Counted from the first letter of the stretch, positions 35,421 to 44,475 are shown. The stretch is 48,441 nucleotides of DNA from Bacteroidales bacterium UBA1077 (GCA_002314195.1 DCCQ01000039.1:1-48441), one strand, 5' to 3'. Numbers and translations are program-made. Notes: generated by a model from the sequence alone, not told the origin.

Positions 35421-36164
35421 CTAAATGTGAAAACTAAGTCCAAAAGATATGTCCAGGACATCCAGCATGAATCGTACTTTGGAGAAATCCCTTGTACCTA
35501 CAACTTCTCCGTTCTTGTAGTAATCGATATGATTGTAGGTAGCGCCACCAATGCCTATCGCGACATGTGTGCTGATGCTGTTTGTCACGAAAATCATAAG
35601 TCCCGGATGAACGGCGATCTTGACCCTGTTGGCTGCGGCGTAACTGTCAAGGCTTTCCTCATTATAGGAGAATGAGGTCCGTGTGTATGAATATCCCAGC
35701 GAAACATCTGTAAAAACTCCGATTCTGGCCCGCTTGTCCAACGGCGCGTAAGCTCGGTGGAACACCTCGGCCTGAACCGTGCGGGAATCAGCCTGAATAT
35801 CATTCAGTGAGACCGCCAGGTCATCGCTCAACATCGAAAAATCAGCGTTGGAGATTCCACCCTTCGCCGATGAGTATTTCGCTCTCAGACCCACCGACCT
35901 GTTGTTCTTGTAAGTGTAATCCATATAAGGCGACAACGTCATCATTGTCCCGTTCGCGTCCAAATGCTGAAGCAGCATAAGATATTCGCTGTCAGTACTG
36001 GACAGATCGGCGTAGAAGAACTGCACTCCCGCGGAAAAATCACCCTTTGGCATGAACAGCCTGTCAGGCCCTCGCTTCTCCACGATGGAAAGGCTGTCCC
36101 TTTCCGCGGCGCGGATTCCGGTCACAGAAAGAAGAACGAAGAATATTATCGCAAACTTTTTCAC
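35421..36164 (-). CDS. Outer-membrane beta-barrel protein (copy 2 of a tandem pair)
   Basis: 247 residues with a signal peptide (MKKFAIIFFVLLSVTGIRA). The body alternates hydrophobic and polar residues, opens with KGDFSAGVQFFYADLSS, and ends DISFGLSFHI, consistent with an 8- to 10-stranded barrel. It has exactly the length of the preceding gene product and shares its layout (FMPKGDF against FIKKGTW; YTYKNNRSVGLRAKY against YMFKDNMGIGVRVGY; late FVTNSISTHVAIGI against FVSDKLAIDVSVNM). Family not named. Likely an anchor or pore for the lipoproteins of the operon. Three bases before the last gene. Confidence 0.75.
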   Translation of the reverse strand: MKKFAIIFFVLLSVTGIRAAERDSLSIVEKRGPDRLFMPKGDFSAGVQFFYADLSSTDSEYLMLLQHLDANGTMMTLSPYMDYTYKNNRSVGLRAKYSSAKGGISNADFSMLSDDLAVSLNDIQADSRTVQAEVFHRAYAPLDKRARIGVFTDVSLGYSYTRTSFSYNEESLDSYAAANRVKIAVHPGLMIFVTNSISTHVAIGIGGATYNHIDYYKNGEVVGTRDFSKVRFMLDVLDISFGLSFHI

Positions 36165-36167
36165 CGC

Positions 36168-36911
36168 CTACAGGTAATAATAGAGGCTGAACCCTACCGC
36201 AAGGAGGTTCACCTTGAAATTAATGAAAGTAAAACTCCTGTCCCCATCCGCCACACGGTTGTGGTTCTGGCCGGTCCAGTCAAAGTGAAGCCCCATCATG
36301 TTCACGCTAACGTCTATGGCAAGTTTGTCGGACACGAATGCCATGAATCCAGGACACACATTGATTCCCAATGAATTGGAAGTCTCGTACGAAGCATTCA
36401 CCTTGCCGCCATGTCCGTCCAGGACCTTTCCCTGGCCGTAGGAATATGACAACTGCAGCTCGTTGAACAAGCCAAGTCTTTTGAGCGAACCTACAGGAAT
36501 ATAATAGCGTCCGATTCCCTGGATCTCAAAGGCATGACTGATCTTGTGGAAATCAGACGCTTCCAGATTGATGTCCTCGAAATTCATTTTGGCGGAATCC
36601 AGTTGGAACATATTCCTTTTGTAGCCGACACGGACACCTATTCCCATATTGTCCTTGAACATATAGCAGAACGCAGGGCTGACCGAAAGTGTGTAGCCTG
36701 TGGACTTGATGCCATTGACAACCAACAGACGCGAATTGTCATTGTCATGCAGCATGTAACTGGCTCCGCCACCTATCATCCAGGTGCCTTTCTTGATGAA
36801 GACAGGCTGGGAAGACAGGTCAATACCCCTGTCCAGTTTCTGACCTTCGGCGCTAAACGTGCACATTATCAGAAACAGGGCAGAAAGTATTATGTATGAA
36901 TATCTTGCCAT
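36168..36911 (-). CDS. Outer-membrane beta-barrel protein (copy 1 of a tandem pair)
   Basis: 247 residues, signal peptide MARYSYIILSALFLIMCTFSA. Strand-like pattern through the protein and an aromatic C-terminal end (GFSLYYYL). Related to the next gene product, with the same length. Its start codon overlaps the stop of the DUF4493-PCMD gene in TAATG, implying translational coupling. No known family recognised beyond a small barrel. Confidence 0.75.
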   Translation of the reverse strand: MARYSYIILSALFLIMCTFSAEGQKLDRGIDLSSQPVFIKKGTWMIGGGASYMLHDNDNSRLLVVNGIKSTGYTLSVSPAFCYMFKDNMGIGVRVGYKRNMFQLDSAKMNFEDINLEASDFHKISHAFEIQGIGRYYIPVGSLKRLGLFNELQLSYSYGQGKVLDGHGGKVNASYETSNSLGINVCPGFMAFVSDKLAIDVSVNMMGLHFDWTGQNHNRVADGDRSFTFINFKVNLLAVGFSLYYYL

Positions 36912-38746
36912 TACTCGTAGAGAAGTTCCATTCCGTCAAGCCATAGCTTGCTGTCATCGTAACCGGAGAAATAGTCACCGTACATGCTGGCGGCGCAGCT
37001 GATGATGATGTGGGTCGGATAGGTCGTCAGACTTCTGTACTCAAGAGGGATGGTCACCTGAATCCAGTCCTTGGCAGGATTGGAATCATCAGATGGGACG
37101 ATTTTCTCACCGAAAGCTACAGTGGACGCATCCGTGCTGAAATCCACGAAAGTGCTCACGTCAGTGGTGTTGACCAAGACCGGGCTGTCTGCATCACCAC
37201 CATATTTCTTGTAGTCCCATGTACCAAGAGCGATTCTGATGGAAGCCTTGTCGTAGTTGCCTTTATTGCCGGCCTCAGGGACATTGCTGGAAGCATGATT
37301 GATGACACCACCGGAATATTTTATCCAAAGACGAAGAGCCGTAGGCCTTGCCGTGAATGGCCTTCCAAAGAAAACTGTACCTCCCTTCGTTCCGATTGTC
37401 TCGCCGAAATGTCCGCTGAACAGGTTTCCGGCAGCGAATTTTACGATCACGTTACGTGATTGGAGACATACGGATTGTTTGCCTTCCTTATAATCGGAAG
37501 CGTCCGGATAGCAAATGGCATACTGAGAGCCGACAGAAGTAGAGCCGGCATTGCCGCTCCCCCACCATTGTTTCTGAAGGATAGGGTCAGGGGAAGCCGG
37601 ATCGTAGAACGACTTGTATTTGGAACTCTCGTCGTTGGATGTCGTCTCGAACCCACCGTTAGGCACAGGCACGGCCGCATCGGTCGTGACATCGGACGGT
37701 GCGGAGAGAATCTCCTCGGAGCCGGACTCAAGCGAGATAAGCACGAGGCGATATTCATAAGTCGTGGAAGGGCTCAGGCCTTTGATCTCCGCGCTGAACG
37801 TGCCCTCTGATTCCCTGACGGCCGCCGTCGGAGTCCAGTCCTGAGAACCTTTCGCGCGGACTTCGAAACGGACATTGTCCTTGTCGTACTGAGCCTCGTC
37901 CACATCGGCATGGGCTGTGAAATGCCCTGCCCAGATTTCATATTTTGCTGACTGGGCTATTCCTGTTGACGTCCCCTCGAAGATGATGTCGTCATAAATG
38001 TTGTTAGTTGAATCATCCACAAGAAGATCGAAGGCCAGAATGCCATCTTTCTCCGTGTACTTGAGATTGAGTCTATACCTCTTGCCGCTTTCCACCGCCT
38101 TGATCTCGCCTGACTTTGTGAACGAAGACCCGTCCTTCTTCAATGTTCCATTAAAGGACCACGTGAGGGATGGCTCAAAACCTGATGCTATGAAAAAGCA
38201 GTCCTTGCCGTTTTCGGCCGCGCTATAGACCAATCGGGCTGAAGGTTCAGCGCTCAATCCGACTGTGCAGGAATATCCATCAGCGAACGCATCCGACACA
38301 CTTTGGTCAAATGACACATTGGAAATCACATTGCAGACCTTGGCCGTCACAGTCACGTTGTTGGAGCCGCCGGCCTTGACAGTGACATCAGCCGAGCCCC
38401 TATAGCTCTTCTGCTCCCATGAGGCCAATTCCGGTGTTTCCTTGGAGATCTCACCAGCTGCGACATCCACACGGTAGTCGGCAGCCGGCAGATAAATGGA
38501 TTCCGGCATCTGTGAATAGACATATTCACGGACTTTGCCTGAAAAGTCGCTTTTGTAGATGCTGACCTTGGCGGATGAAAGAAGCTCATCCTGACTCATA
38601 GCGGCCTTTGTCGCCGCCTCTCCCATCCTGACATCAAGGCTGAAGGCACCTTTACAGGCTGGTGTCTCATCGTAATTGGCACACGCTCCCAAAGAAACAG
38701 TCGTGAGAGCCAATGTTATGATTGTTAGCTTATTCTTCATATTCAT
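36911..38746 (-). CDS. DUF4493 + PCMD lipoprotein
   Basis: 611 residues (or 609 from ATG 38740), lipobox VSLGAC (Cys22). Residues about 30-240 are a DUF4493 domain (SLDVRMGEAATKAAMS, ADYRVDVAAGEISKETPELASW, SYRGSADVTVKAGGSNNVTVTAKVCN). The middle carries a fibronectin-like segment (YEIWAGHFTAH, LSPSTTYEYRLVLI), and the last about 270 residues are PCMD, closely matching the 535-residue protein (WWGSGN, KFAAGNLFSG, PTHIIISCAASMYGDYFSG). An AGGAGG sequence lies just upstream of the start, unusual in a lineage that seldom uses Shine-Dalgarno. Fourth gene of the operon. Confidence 0.8.
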   Translation of the reverse strand: MNMKNKLTIITLALTTVSLGACANYDETPACKGAFSLDVRMGEAATKAAMSQDELLSSAKVSIYKSDFSGKVREYVYSQMPESIYLPAADYRVDVAAGEISKETPELASWEQKSYRGSADVTVKAGGSNNVTVTAKVCNVISNVSFDQSVSDAFADGYSCTVGLSAEPSARLVYSAAENGKDCFFIASGFEPSLTWSFNGTLKKDGSSFTKSGEIKAVESGKRYRLNLKYTEKDGILAFDLLVDDSTNNIYDDIIFEGTSTGIAQSAKYEIWAGHFTAHADVDEAQYDKDNVRFEVRAKGSQDWTPTAAVRESEGTFSAEIKGLSPSTTYEYRLVLISLESGSEEILSAPSDVTTDAAVPVPNGGFETTSNDESSKYKSFYDPASPDPILQKQWWGSGNAGSTSVGSQYAICYPDASDYKEGKQSVCLQSRNVIVKFAAGNLFSGHFGETIGTKGGTVFFGRPFTARPTALRLWIKYSGGVINHASSNVPEAGNKGNYDKASIRIALGTWDYKKYGGDADSPVLVNTTDVSTFVDFSTDASTVAFGEKIVPSDDSNPAKDWIQVTIPLEYRSLTTYPTHIIISCAASMYGDYFSGYDDSKLWLDGMELLYE

Positions 38747-38751
38747 TCCTC

Positions 38752-39993
38752 CTACTTCACTTCAAGGGTGATCGGAATACTCTTTCGGCAGCCTTTATTG
38801 TCAACCACATTCATCGTGAATGTATGTTCGCCTTTGAACGCGAGCAGAGGTGTCTGGGCTCCCGACAGGTCAAAGTCGATCTCTGTCCTACCCGACAGTT
38901 CTGCCCCATGAGGGAACGGAACGATGTCGAACACTCCCATAGCGGCCTCGGAAGGATTGATCAGGTCCAGAGTTGTTCCGCCGACCGTTTCCACGGAATT
39001 GAGGAAGTCCTCGTTGGTAGAGGCGATTTCGACTGTGAACTTGCGGGCACCGTTAGGGATCTTCGCCGTCATCGTAAGCGGGAACGCCCCTGTGGCCGGC
39101 ACAGTGACAGTCTTGGTGATGTCGTATTCACTTGTGCTGACAAGTTCGATTCCGCCATCGCCCTGAGGCGCGTTCGGATCATTGCCGTCGCCTTGTTCAT
39201 CAGCCAAGACATCGTTTTCCAGCTCAGCGTCCTCTACCAAGCCATCAATCTCGACAGAAAATGAAGCGTTGCCGGACTCGTCAACCTTCTTCATGATTGT
39301 GACTATATGCCAGTCCTTTGCTTTCACATTCTTAATCGTGGCCAGCATCCTCTGAACCTTTCCGTCAACGGAGCCTTTGAAAGTCAACGCGATAGTGGCG
39401 TCGGAACCATTAACGGCAAAAAATCCTTGACGACGCTCATAAGTTGGACTTCCTCCTGAATATTCCAGTTTGTACTCCAACGGATAGCCGGCTGACAATT
39501 CCACAGAAACAGATCCGTCGCCTGTCACAGCCTTAAGGAAGTCATCGTTATAACCCACCGTGACTATGGCTTGAAGTAAAGTGCAGGTGATCGTCCCCAG
39601 AGTCGTGGTCACGCCCGCCTTTATGGCGAAACTCTTGGACGCGCCGTAGACAGGAGACGTGAACATCGCTTTAGGCACGTCAGAACTTGTGGAGCGGGCC
39701 TCTATGCTATAATTTCCGGCAGGAAGGGAAATTCCGGCGCTTCCGCGGACCTCCTGATAGGTTTTCTGCCATACAAGCTTCCCGGCATTGTCGTAAAGGA
39801 ATAGTACATAATTGTCGCTTGCCGCCCCAGCGCGGGTCGAAACCTTGTTCACATCCTCGGAGACCTCTATTGAAAGCCCGTCAAACGAAAGCGTTCCGGT
39901 TTTGTCTCCTCCACCATAATTGAAATTGTCCTTCTTGCAGGACACCGCCAGAACCATCACGGCGGTCATGAATATGCAGATTATCTTTTTCAT
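38752..39993 (-). CDS. DUF4493 lipoprotein
   Basis: 413 residues from ATG 39993 (MKKIICIFMTAVMVLAVSC, Cys19). A longer upstream frame has no signal peptide and overlaps the previous gene, so it was not used. A DUF4493 domain covers about residues 25-240 (LSFDGLSIEVSEDVNKV, LPAGNYSIEARSTSSDVPKAMFTSPVYG, FAIKAGVTTTLGTITC), then an Ig-like domain with LSGAQTPLLAFKGEHTFTMNVVDNKGCRKSIPITLEVK. DUF4493 resembles the beta-rich lipid-anchored pilin-like surface proteins of Bacteroidales. Four bases after the 246-residue gene. Confidence 0.78.
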   Translation of the reverse strand: MKKIICIFMTAVMVLAVSCKKDNFNYGGGDKTGTLSFDGLSIEVSEDVNKVSTRAGAASDNYVLFLYDNAGKLVWQKTYQEVRGSAGISLPAGNYSIEARSTSSDVPKAMFTSPVYGASKSFAIKAGVTTTLGTITCTLLQAIVTVGYNDDFLKAVTGDGSVSVELSAGYPLEYKLEYSGGSPTYERRQGFFAVNGSDATIALTFKGSVDGKVQRMLATIKNVKAKDWHIVTIMKKVDESGNASFSVEIDGLVEDAELENDVLADEQGDGNDPNAPQGDGGIELVSTSEYDITKTVTVPATGAFPLTMTAKIPNGARKFTVEIASTNEDFLNSVETVGGTTLDLINPSEAAMGVFDIVPFPHGAELSGRTEIDFDLSGAQTPLLAFKGEHTFTMNVVDNKGCRKSIPITLEVK

Positions 39994-39997
39994 CTTG

Positions 39998-40738
39998 TCA
40001 GTCGTTAAGATCAACTTCAGTCTCGGCATCCTCGACAGTGTCATCAAACGAGACAGTAATCCTGCCTTCTCCCACATTGGACACGTCAAACTTGAGCGTG
40101 TAGCAGGTCTTTGGAGAAAGAGACTTGAATTCCTTTGTCTTGAGAGTCTGGGGCTTTCCGCCTTGATTCGTAAGACTCCCCGACACCGAAATCGTGTAGG
40201 CGTCGACAAAAGCGGCTTTGGTCTCCCCTTTCGGAAAAGTTATCACGGTGCCACCGCCGGTCTTTACCGTGAATGAATAATCAGTGTAGTAAGACTTGAA
40301 CCTGTCGGTGCACTCGACCTTGATGATGGAATTCGCAAGATAGACCGGTATGGCCACCGTGGTCTTGCCTCCACCGGCGACAGAGAAAGTCTTCTCGCCC
40401 GTGAAGCAAGGCTTCCCGAACCCCTCGTCGCTTACAGAACCATAACTTGCCTTTACGGAATAGTTTCCAGCCTTGAGCGCTTTTGAGTCATCGTAGTTTT
40501 CCAATGCTCCGCTATAAATCATTTCAGCGTTGCTGTTAGTCAGGACAATTGTGAATTTCCCGGTCTGGGGCAGCGTGGTGTAGTCGGACACATTGCTTTT
40601 TGTCACCACATCCACCTGGCTGTCGGCACTGACGGAGAACGAGACGCTTCCGTCAGCCTCCTCAGCTTGTTGCTTGGAGCAGGCGGCAGGCAGCATGGCC
40701 AAAGCCAGTGTCCCAAGCAGTAATCTGTTAATTTTCAT
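39998..40738 (-). CDS. DUF4493 lipoprotein, short form
   Basis: 246 residues from ATG 40738, lipobox MLPAAC (Cys20). An alternative GTG start at 40750 would overlap the previous stop codon. DUF4493-like elements: SVSFSVSADSQVDVVTKSNVSDY, LKAGNYSVKASYGSVSDEGFGKPCFTGEKTFSV, and an N-terminal signal followed by beta strands. It lacks the C-terminal extension of the other family members. Second gene of the operon. Confidence 0.75.
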   Translation of the reverse strand: MKINRLLLGTLALAMLPAACSKQQAEEADGSVSFSVSADSQVDVVTKSNVSDYTTLPQTGKFTIVLTNSNAEMIYSGALENYDDSKALKAGNYSVKASYGSVSDEGFGKPCFTGEKTFSVAGGGKTTVAIPVYLANSIIKVECTDRFKSYYTDYSFTVKTGGGTVITFPKGETKAAFVDAYTISVSGSLTNQGGKPQTLKTKEFKSLSPKTCYTLKFDVSNVGEGRITVSFDDTVEDAETEVDLND

Positions 40739-40746
40739 ATTCTTTG

Positions 40747-42552
40747 TCACTTTTTGATCTTCACTTTTATGTTGTCTATGTAGAGCCAGCAGGTGTTGTT
40801 GTTGGCTCCCCAGTTAGTCTCAGGGACAGTCCTCCAACTAAGCCTCAACGGAGCGCCAACACGTGTCAACATGGTGTTCGCAGTATGGTTGATATTTGTA
40901 TATGAGCCGGTTGTCTCATTGATCTTGAACGATTCCGGGAATGTGCCAGTGTCATCACCACTCTTAAGAGCCTTTTCTGTTGTGATATAGCCGAAATAAA
41001 CGGTTTGCGCTATTTCCGGACCACCTTCCCTATTCATAGAATAATCGTAGCTGACGTCAAGATTGACAATTTTCCCCTTTTTCAATCCGGAAAGGAATGG
41101 CGAATCAGCCCTGGCGGAATAGTTGGCCAATCTGGTTTCCCTACGACAGGCGATTCTGATTGCGGTTCCTGCCTGCGCTCCCACTCTTGCTGCACTCCAG
41201 CCATTCAAAAACGACACAGCTTCCTTACTTCCTGAAATAATCTCAAACTCTCCTCCATATAAATCAAACGAACTGGTGTCCTTCACCCAACGGAAGTCCT
41301 CGAAGAACAGATAAGGACAATTCAATTCACATACTCCTCTGATGGACGAAGAGAAATCACCTAACGCCACTGTGTCCGAAACGACAGCGCTTTCAGACTC
41401 AAAAGTCACAGCAAGCCTCTTCGAGGACAGCCCTTTGAAGAACGCCTTGTCTTGAGTCCGGAATATATACGAGTCGCCGATCTTTATAAGTCCGTCATCT
41501 CCGCCATCTATCTCCAACTCAGACGATGACATCCCAGGCCACACGCCATCATCAGGCAAAGTCACCTTGATGTTTTGCACCTCCTCGCCCAAATTGTTGG
41601 ATGCAAGCATGAATCTCAATTCATATTCAATAGGTTTTGCCTCGGTCATTCTCAACGGTACCTTCGTCGTATGGCCGGCCGCGAAATCACGTCCCGCCAA
41701 AGAAAAAGAGACTGACGAGCACTTGTTCTCAGAATATGCGTCAACTATCATATGATCCCCTGCGGAATAAGCCGCCTTAGGAGGAACTATTCCAGCGACA
41801 GCAACGTCCGTCCCGTCCGCAGATTCGTCAATCGGAGCCTTGAGTTCCAAAGCCATTCCGTTCACCCCTTCCGAAAGCCTGGCAGTGGTGGCGTCCGTTA
41901 CATCCACCGCAACCTTTCCTGCAATAGCCTGAGGCATCGTGAACTCGATCCTGTTCACCGGCTCACCCAGTGCATTCATTCCTTCAGGAATATAGAACCT
42001 CAAGAAATGAAGCAGATGCTCCATCTTGACATTCAAGACATTATCCGGCATGATCGGAGATGCCTCCACAACCGGAGACAATGCCGGTCCGTCAACCGGT
42101 TCCGCCACAATGATGTCAACGCCGTCCGAAGCGGCACCGTCCTGAACCTCCGGTACCTTAAACTCAGCAGCGGTTCCACTGACCGACTCCGGCAGCGGAT
42201 AAGTCATATAATAGGAATATGTTCCCTCGTCCATAGGAGCCGGAAGAGTGGCTGTGAAATAAGCGTCCGAGCGGTCTCCTCCTCTTGCCAAAAGGCTGAA
42301 TGTCTGACCGTCAAGGGAATATGTCCCGTCCTGATTTTTAGCCCAGACGGCGATCTTGTCGCCAGGCATCCATACGAACCCTTTCTGGTCGGCATCGTAG
42401 GCCGTTCTTGTCTGCGAACCGTTCCCCATGGCCAGAGCGACCTCGACCGGTGAGTCGTAAGATTCCGGGACAAAAGCCTCATAATTTTCATTTCCGCAAG
42501 AAGCGACACTCACGGAGATCAACGCAATCCTTAGTAAATCTTTCAAATACAC
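40747..42552 (-). CDS. Fimbrillin-like lipoprotein with C-terminal jelly-roll region
   Basis: 601 residues. Start is GTG 42552 (no in-frame ATG between the predicted transcription start and the signal; TTG 42546 is an alternative). Lipobox SVSVASC (Cys19). Residues about 30-330 match the fimbrillin-like fold of Bacteroidales type V pili and their anchors: SQTRTAYDADQKGFVWMPGD, KIAVWAKNQDG, YSYYMTYPL. The last about 190 residues (YLFFEDFRWVKD..., LDVSYDYSM..., CWLYIDNIKVKIKK) form a carbohydrate-binding-module-like jelly roll. First gene of the operon, just after a well-formed promoter. Likely a surface adhesin or anchor. Confidence 0.75.
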   Translation of the reverse strand: MYLKDLLRIALISVSVASCGNENYEAFVPESYDSPVEVALAMGNGSQTRTAYDADQKGFVWMPGDKIAVWAKNQDGTYSLDGQTFSLLARGGDRSDAYFTATLPAPMDEGTYSYYMTYPLPESVSGTAAEFKVPEVQDGAASDGVDIIVAEPVDGPALSPVVEASPIMPDNVLNVKMEHLLHFLRFYIPEGMNALGEPVNRIEFTMPQAIAGKVAVDVTDATTARLSEGVNGMALELKAPIDESADGTDVAVAGIVPPKAAYSAGDHMIVDAYSENKCSSVSFSLAGRDFAAGHTTKVPLRMTEAKPIEYELRFMLASNNLGEEVQNIKVTLPDDGVWPGMSSSELEIDGGDDGLIKIGDSYIFRTQDKAFFKGLSSKRLAVTFESESAVVSDTVALGDFSSSIRGVCELNCPYLFFEDFRWVKDTSSFDLYGGEFEIISGSKEAVSFLNGWSAARVGAQAGTAIRIACRRETRLANYSARADSPFLSGLKKGKIVNLDVSYDYSMNREGGPEIAQTVYFGYITTEKALKSGDDTGTFPESFKINETTGSYTNINHTANTMLTRVGAPLRLSWRTVPETNWGANNNTCWLYIDNIKVKIKK

Positions 42553-42599
42553 TACGTATTCTCTTTTTGAAGGCAGACCGTTTCCACCTCACACAAATA

Positions 42600-42630
42600 C
42601 AAATGTAATGCTTTTTTGTTCACCTGCAAA
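42600..42630 (-). promoter_or_regulatory. Promoter of the fimbrillin/DUF4493/PCMD operon
   Basis: On the minus strand TTTG (42630-42627), 19 bases, TACATTTG (42607-42600): a full match to the Bacteroidetes consensus, and the best in the window with the tRNA promoter. Transcription would begin near 42593, leaving a leader of about 40 bases before GTG 42552. Confidence 0.75.
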
Positions 42631-42681
42631 AAATTGCCTCGGATTAAGGCTCCGACTCAAAGCAGAAGGATGCGCATATTC

Positions 42682-42710
42682 TCTCCGGTAAAAAGCCCGT
42701 AATCCGGAGA
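42682..42710. repeat. Small inverted repeat upstream of the operon promoter
   Basis: TCTCCGG (42682-42688) and CCGGAGA (42704-42710) form a 7-bp stem with a 15-base loop. It lies between the terminator of the GH123-like gene and the promoter at 42600, so it would be an operator candidate or a remnant of a second terminator; there is no T run after it. Confidence 0.4.
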
Positions 42711-42718
42711 AAACGCAT

Positions 42719-42765
42719 AAAAAAAAGATTTTGTCCGGGGAAAAGGCATTCCTCCGGACAAAATC
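42719..42765 (-). terminator. Terminator of the DUF4091 hydrolase gene
   Basis: A 12-bp perfect stem GATTTTGTCCGG / CCGGACAAAATC (42727-42738 and 42754-42765) followed on the minus strand by eight T (42726-42719). It lies 15 bases after the stop codon. Confidence 0.88.
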
Positions 42766-42780
42766 ATACAACACGCCTTG

Positions 42781-44475
42781 CTACTGCCTGTCGAGGAACG
42801 ACTTGGCGGCGGTGAGGGCTTTGGTCGGTCCTTCTTCGAGGACCTTCTCGGAAGTGAAAGACTTAAGGATTTCGGCCAGCTGGTCGAGTTTGGCTTCGTC
42901 CCCGGCCTTCCGCCATTGATTTCTGAGGATGCGGACCTTCTCGAAATCCTGGATGCCTTCGGTGAGTTTGGCGAGATGAACGCTGCCTCGACCTCCAGGA
43001 TAGACTACGAAACAGTCTCCGGCAGGCCAGGTACGGAAACGGGCGTCAGCCATAGGATCCAAAGTCCAGCTGTTGTAGGCCCAGCGGAGGTAACCGTCGT
43101 AGTTATCTGCCTGTGCGAACCAGCCCAGCCACGTGGCCTCGTCAGGATCTGAAATCACGAACAGGTTCGGATAGGCCTCGGCGCAGCAGGTGTAGAAGGT
43201 AGTTGTCAAGCCAAGTTCTTTTCTTTTGGCCTTGACGGGTTCCGGAAATTCATCCTTGCCGGAGAACGTCTCGCTGAAATCGACAATGTCATAAATCACC
43301 GGCTCGTGATAGCTTCCGGCAAGAGAAATCTTGAAATCAGGCTCAACCTTTCTGATAAGGCCAAGCACAGCCTGCATCGACTCCAACGGACGTTCATCCA
43401 TCGCGATCATGGTCTTCTCAAACCAGCCTTTCGATTTCAGATGACGGGCGAAGTCAGCGATGAAAGAGCCCCAATATTCATTGTACTCCGGGCTGCCTGG
43501 AGTGACCTGGATCGTAGTGTTCGAAGAGGTCGCCTGATCGTAGTAGTCAAACGACAAAGCCCATGGAATCATTGAGTAGCAGTTGATCTGCCGGTCTATT
43601 CCCAAAGAGAACATGAACTCCACCCAACGGTCGAAGATCGTGTAGTCGTAAAGCCACGTGCCGTCAATGCGGCGGATCTTAGTGACCATCGAGCCGAACG
43701 CATCCTCGGTCTGACCGTTCCACGGACGGTTCATGATGGTGGCAGTGACGGATTTCTGCCCTGCGTCAGCCAACATCTTCATCACCGGTCGCATAGCCTC
43801 GAAATGAGCGTCACTCCAAAGCGGGACACCCGCATGGCGTGCCACTGAATATGGATTCTGCCACAGGTCCAGATGGAACGCCCATTCATGGGCCGGAGGA
43901 AGAATATGCTCGGACACGACCAGTTCCACATTGAGGCTGCGGGACTTCGCGCCGACGGATGAGACGGTCAGCCGGCCTGAATATTTGCCAGGCTTCGCAT
44001 CGGAAGGCACACCTACAGTCATCCAGACAGGCTGCCTGCGCCCTGCCGGAATATTCATTGACTCCGCAAGGTCAAGCACATCAGCGACAAGGACTTCGCC
44101 CCACTTGGACTTGTCTTCCCGGGAACCGCACTGGCCATATTTCGTCGTATCAAGCAAGTCCGAGACCACGAAACTGACAAACTGGAGAGTGATGTTCTCG
44201 GAAGAAATCACGGATTTCCCGTTACGCAGATCGGAAACAGACAACGTCACGTCCTTCAGATCCGAGTCGGACGAGATCACTGCCTGGGCAAACACTTTCT
44301 CCCCACGCCAAGCGGAATGATTGAAGGCCTTTTTCTGAAACTCCAATGACTGACCTCCACCGATAACACAATGTGAGCCCGTAGAAGCCCAGTCCAACTT
44401 AATAGCAGACTGCGGCTGTGCAGCCGTAAGGATTGGCAGCACAACCGCAAGCACCAAAGTAAGAACATTCTTCAT
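42781..44475 (-). CDS. DUF4091 / GH123-like glycoside hydrolase
   Basis: 564 residues with a type I signal peptide (MKNVLTLVLAVVLPILTAAQ). A beta-sandwich N-terminal part (about 25-190) and a TIM-barrel part with DLWQNPYSVARHAGVPLWSDAHFEAMRP and LGIDRQINCYSMIPW. The acidic pair Asp360-Glu361 in IAMDERPLES corresponds to the adjacent Asp-Glu used in substrate-assisted catalysis by GH123 N-acetylgalactosaminidases. The C-terminus (ADNYDGYLRWAYNSWTLDP, YPGGRGSVHLAKLTEGIQDFEKVRIL) is the DUF4091 signature. Likely releases GalNAc (or related N-acetylhexosamine) from host or microbial glycans. Monocistronic between two terminators; no promoter box recognised. Confidence 0.82.
   Translation of the reverse strand: MKNVLTLVLAVVLPILTAAQPQSAIKLDWASTGSHCVIGGGQSLEFQKKAFNHSAWRGEKVFAQAVISSDSDLKDVTLSVSDLRNGKSVISSENITLQFVSFVVSDLLDTTKYGQCGSREDKSKWGEVLVADVLDLAESMNIPAGRRQPVWMTVGVPSDAKPGKYSGRLTVSSVGAKSRSLNVELVVSEHILPPAHEWAFHLDLWQNPYSVARHAGVPLWSDAHFEAMRPVMKMLADAGQKSVTATIMNRPWNGQTEDAFGSMVTKIRRIDGTWLYDYTIFDRWVEFMFSLGIDRQINCYSMIPWALSFDYYDQATSSNTTIQVTPGSPEYNEYWGSFIADFARHLKSKGWFEKTMIAMDERPLESMQAVLGLIRKVEPDFKISLAGSYHEPVIYDIVDFSETFSGKDEFPEPVKAKRKELGLTTTFYTCCAEAYPNLFVISDPDEATWLGWFAQADNYDGYLRWAYNSWTLDPMADARFRTWPAGDCFVVYPGGRGSVHLAKLTEGIQDFEKVRILRNQWRKAGDEAKLDQLAEILKSFTSEKVLEEGPTKALTAAKSFLDRQ

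Noticed and set aside
39994..40209. 72-residue extension of the 413-residue DUF4493 gene
   Set aside because: It overlaps the upstream gene and would remove the lipoprotein signal peptide.
41752..42453. Plus-strand open frame (233 codons) inside the fimbrillin-like gene
   Set aside because: Arginine- and histidine-rich shadow without family match.
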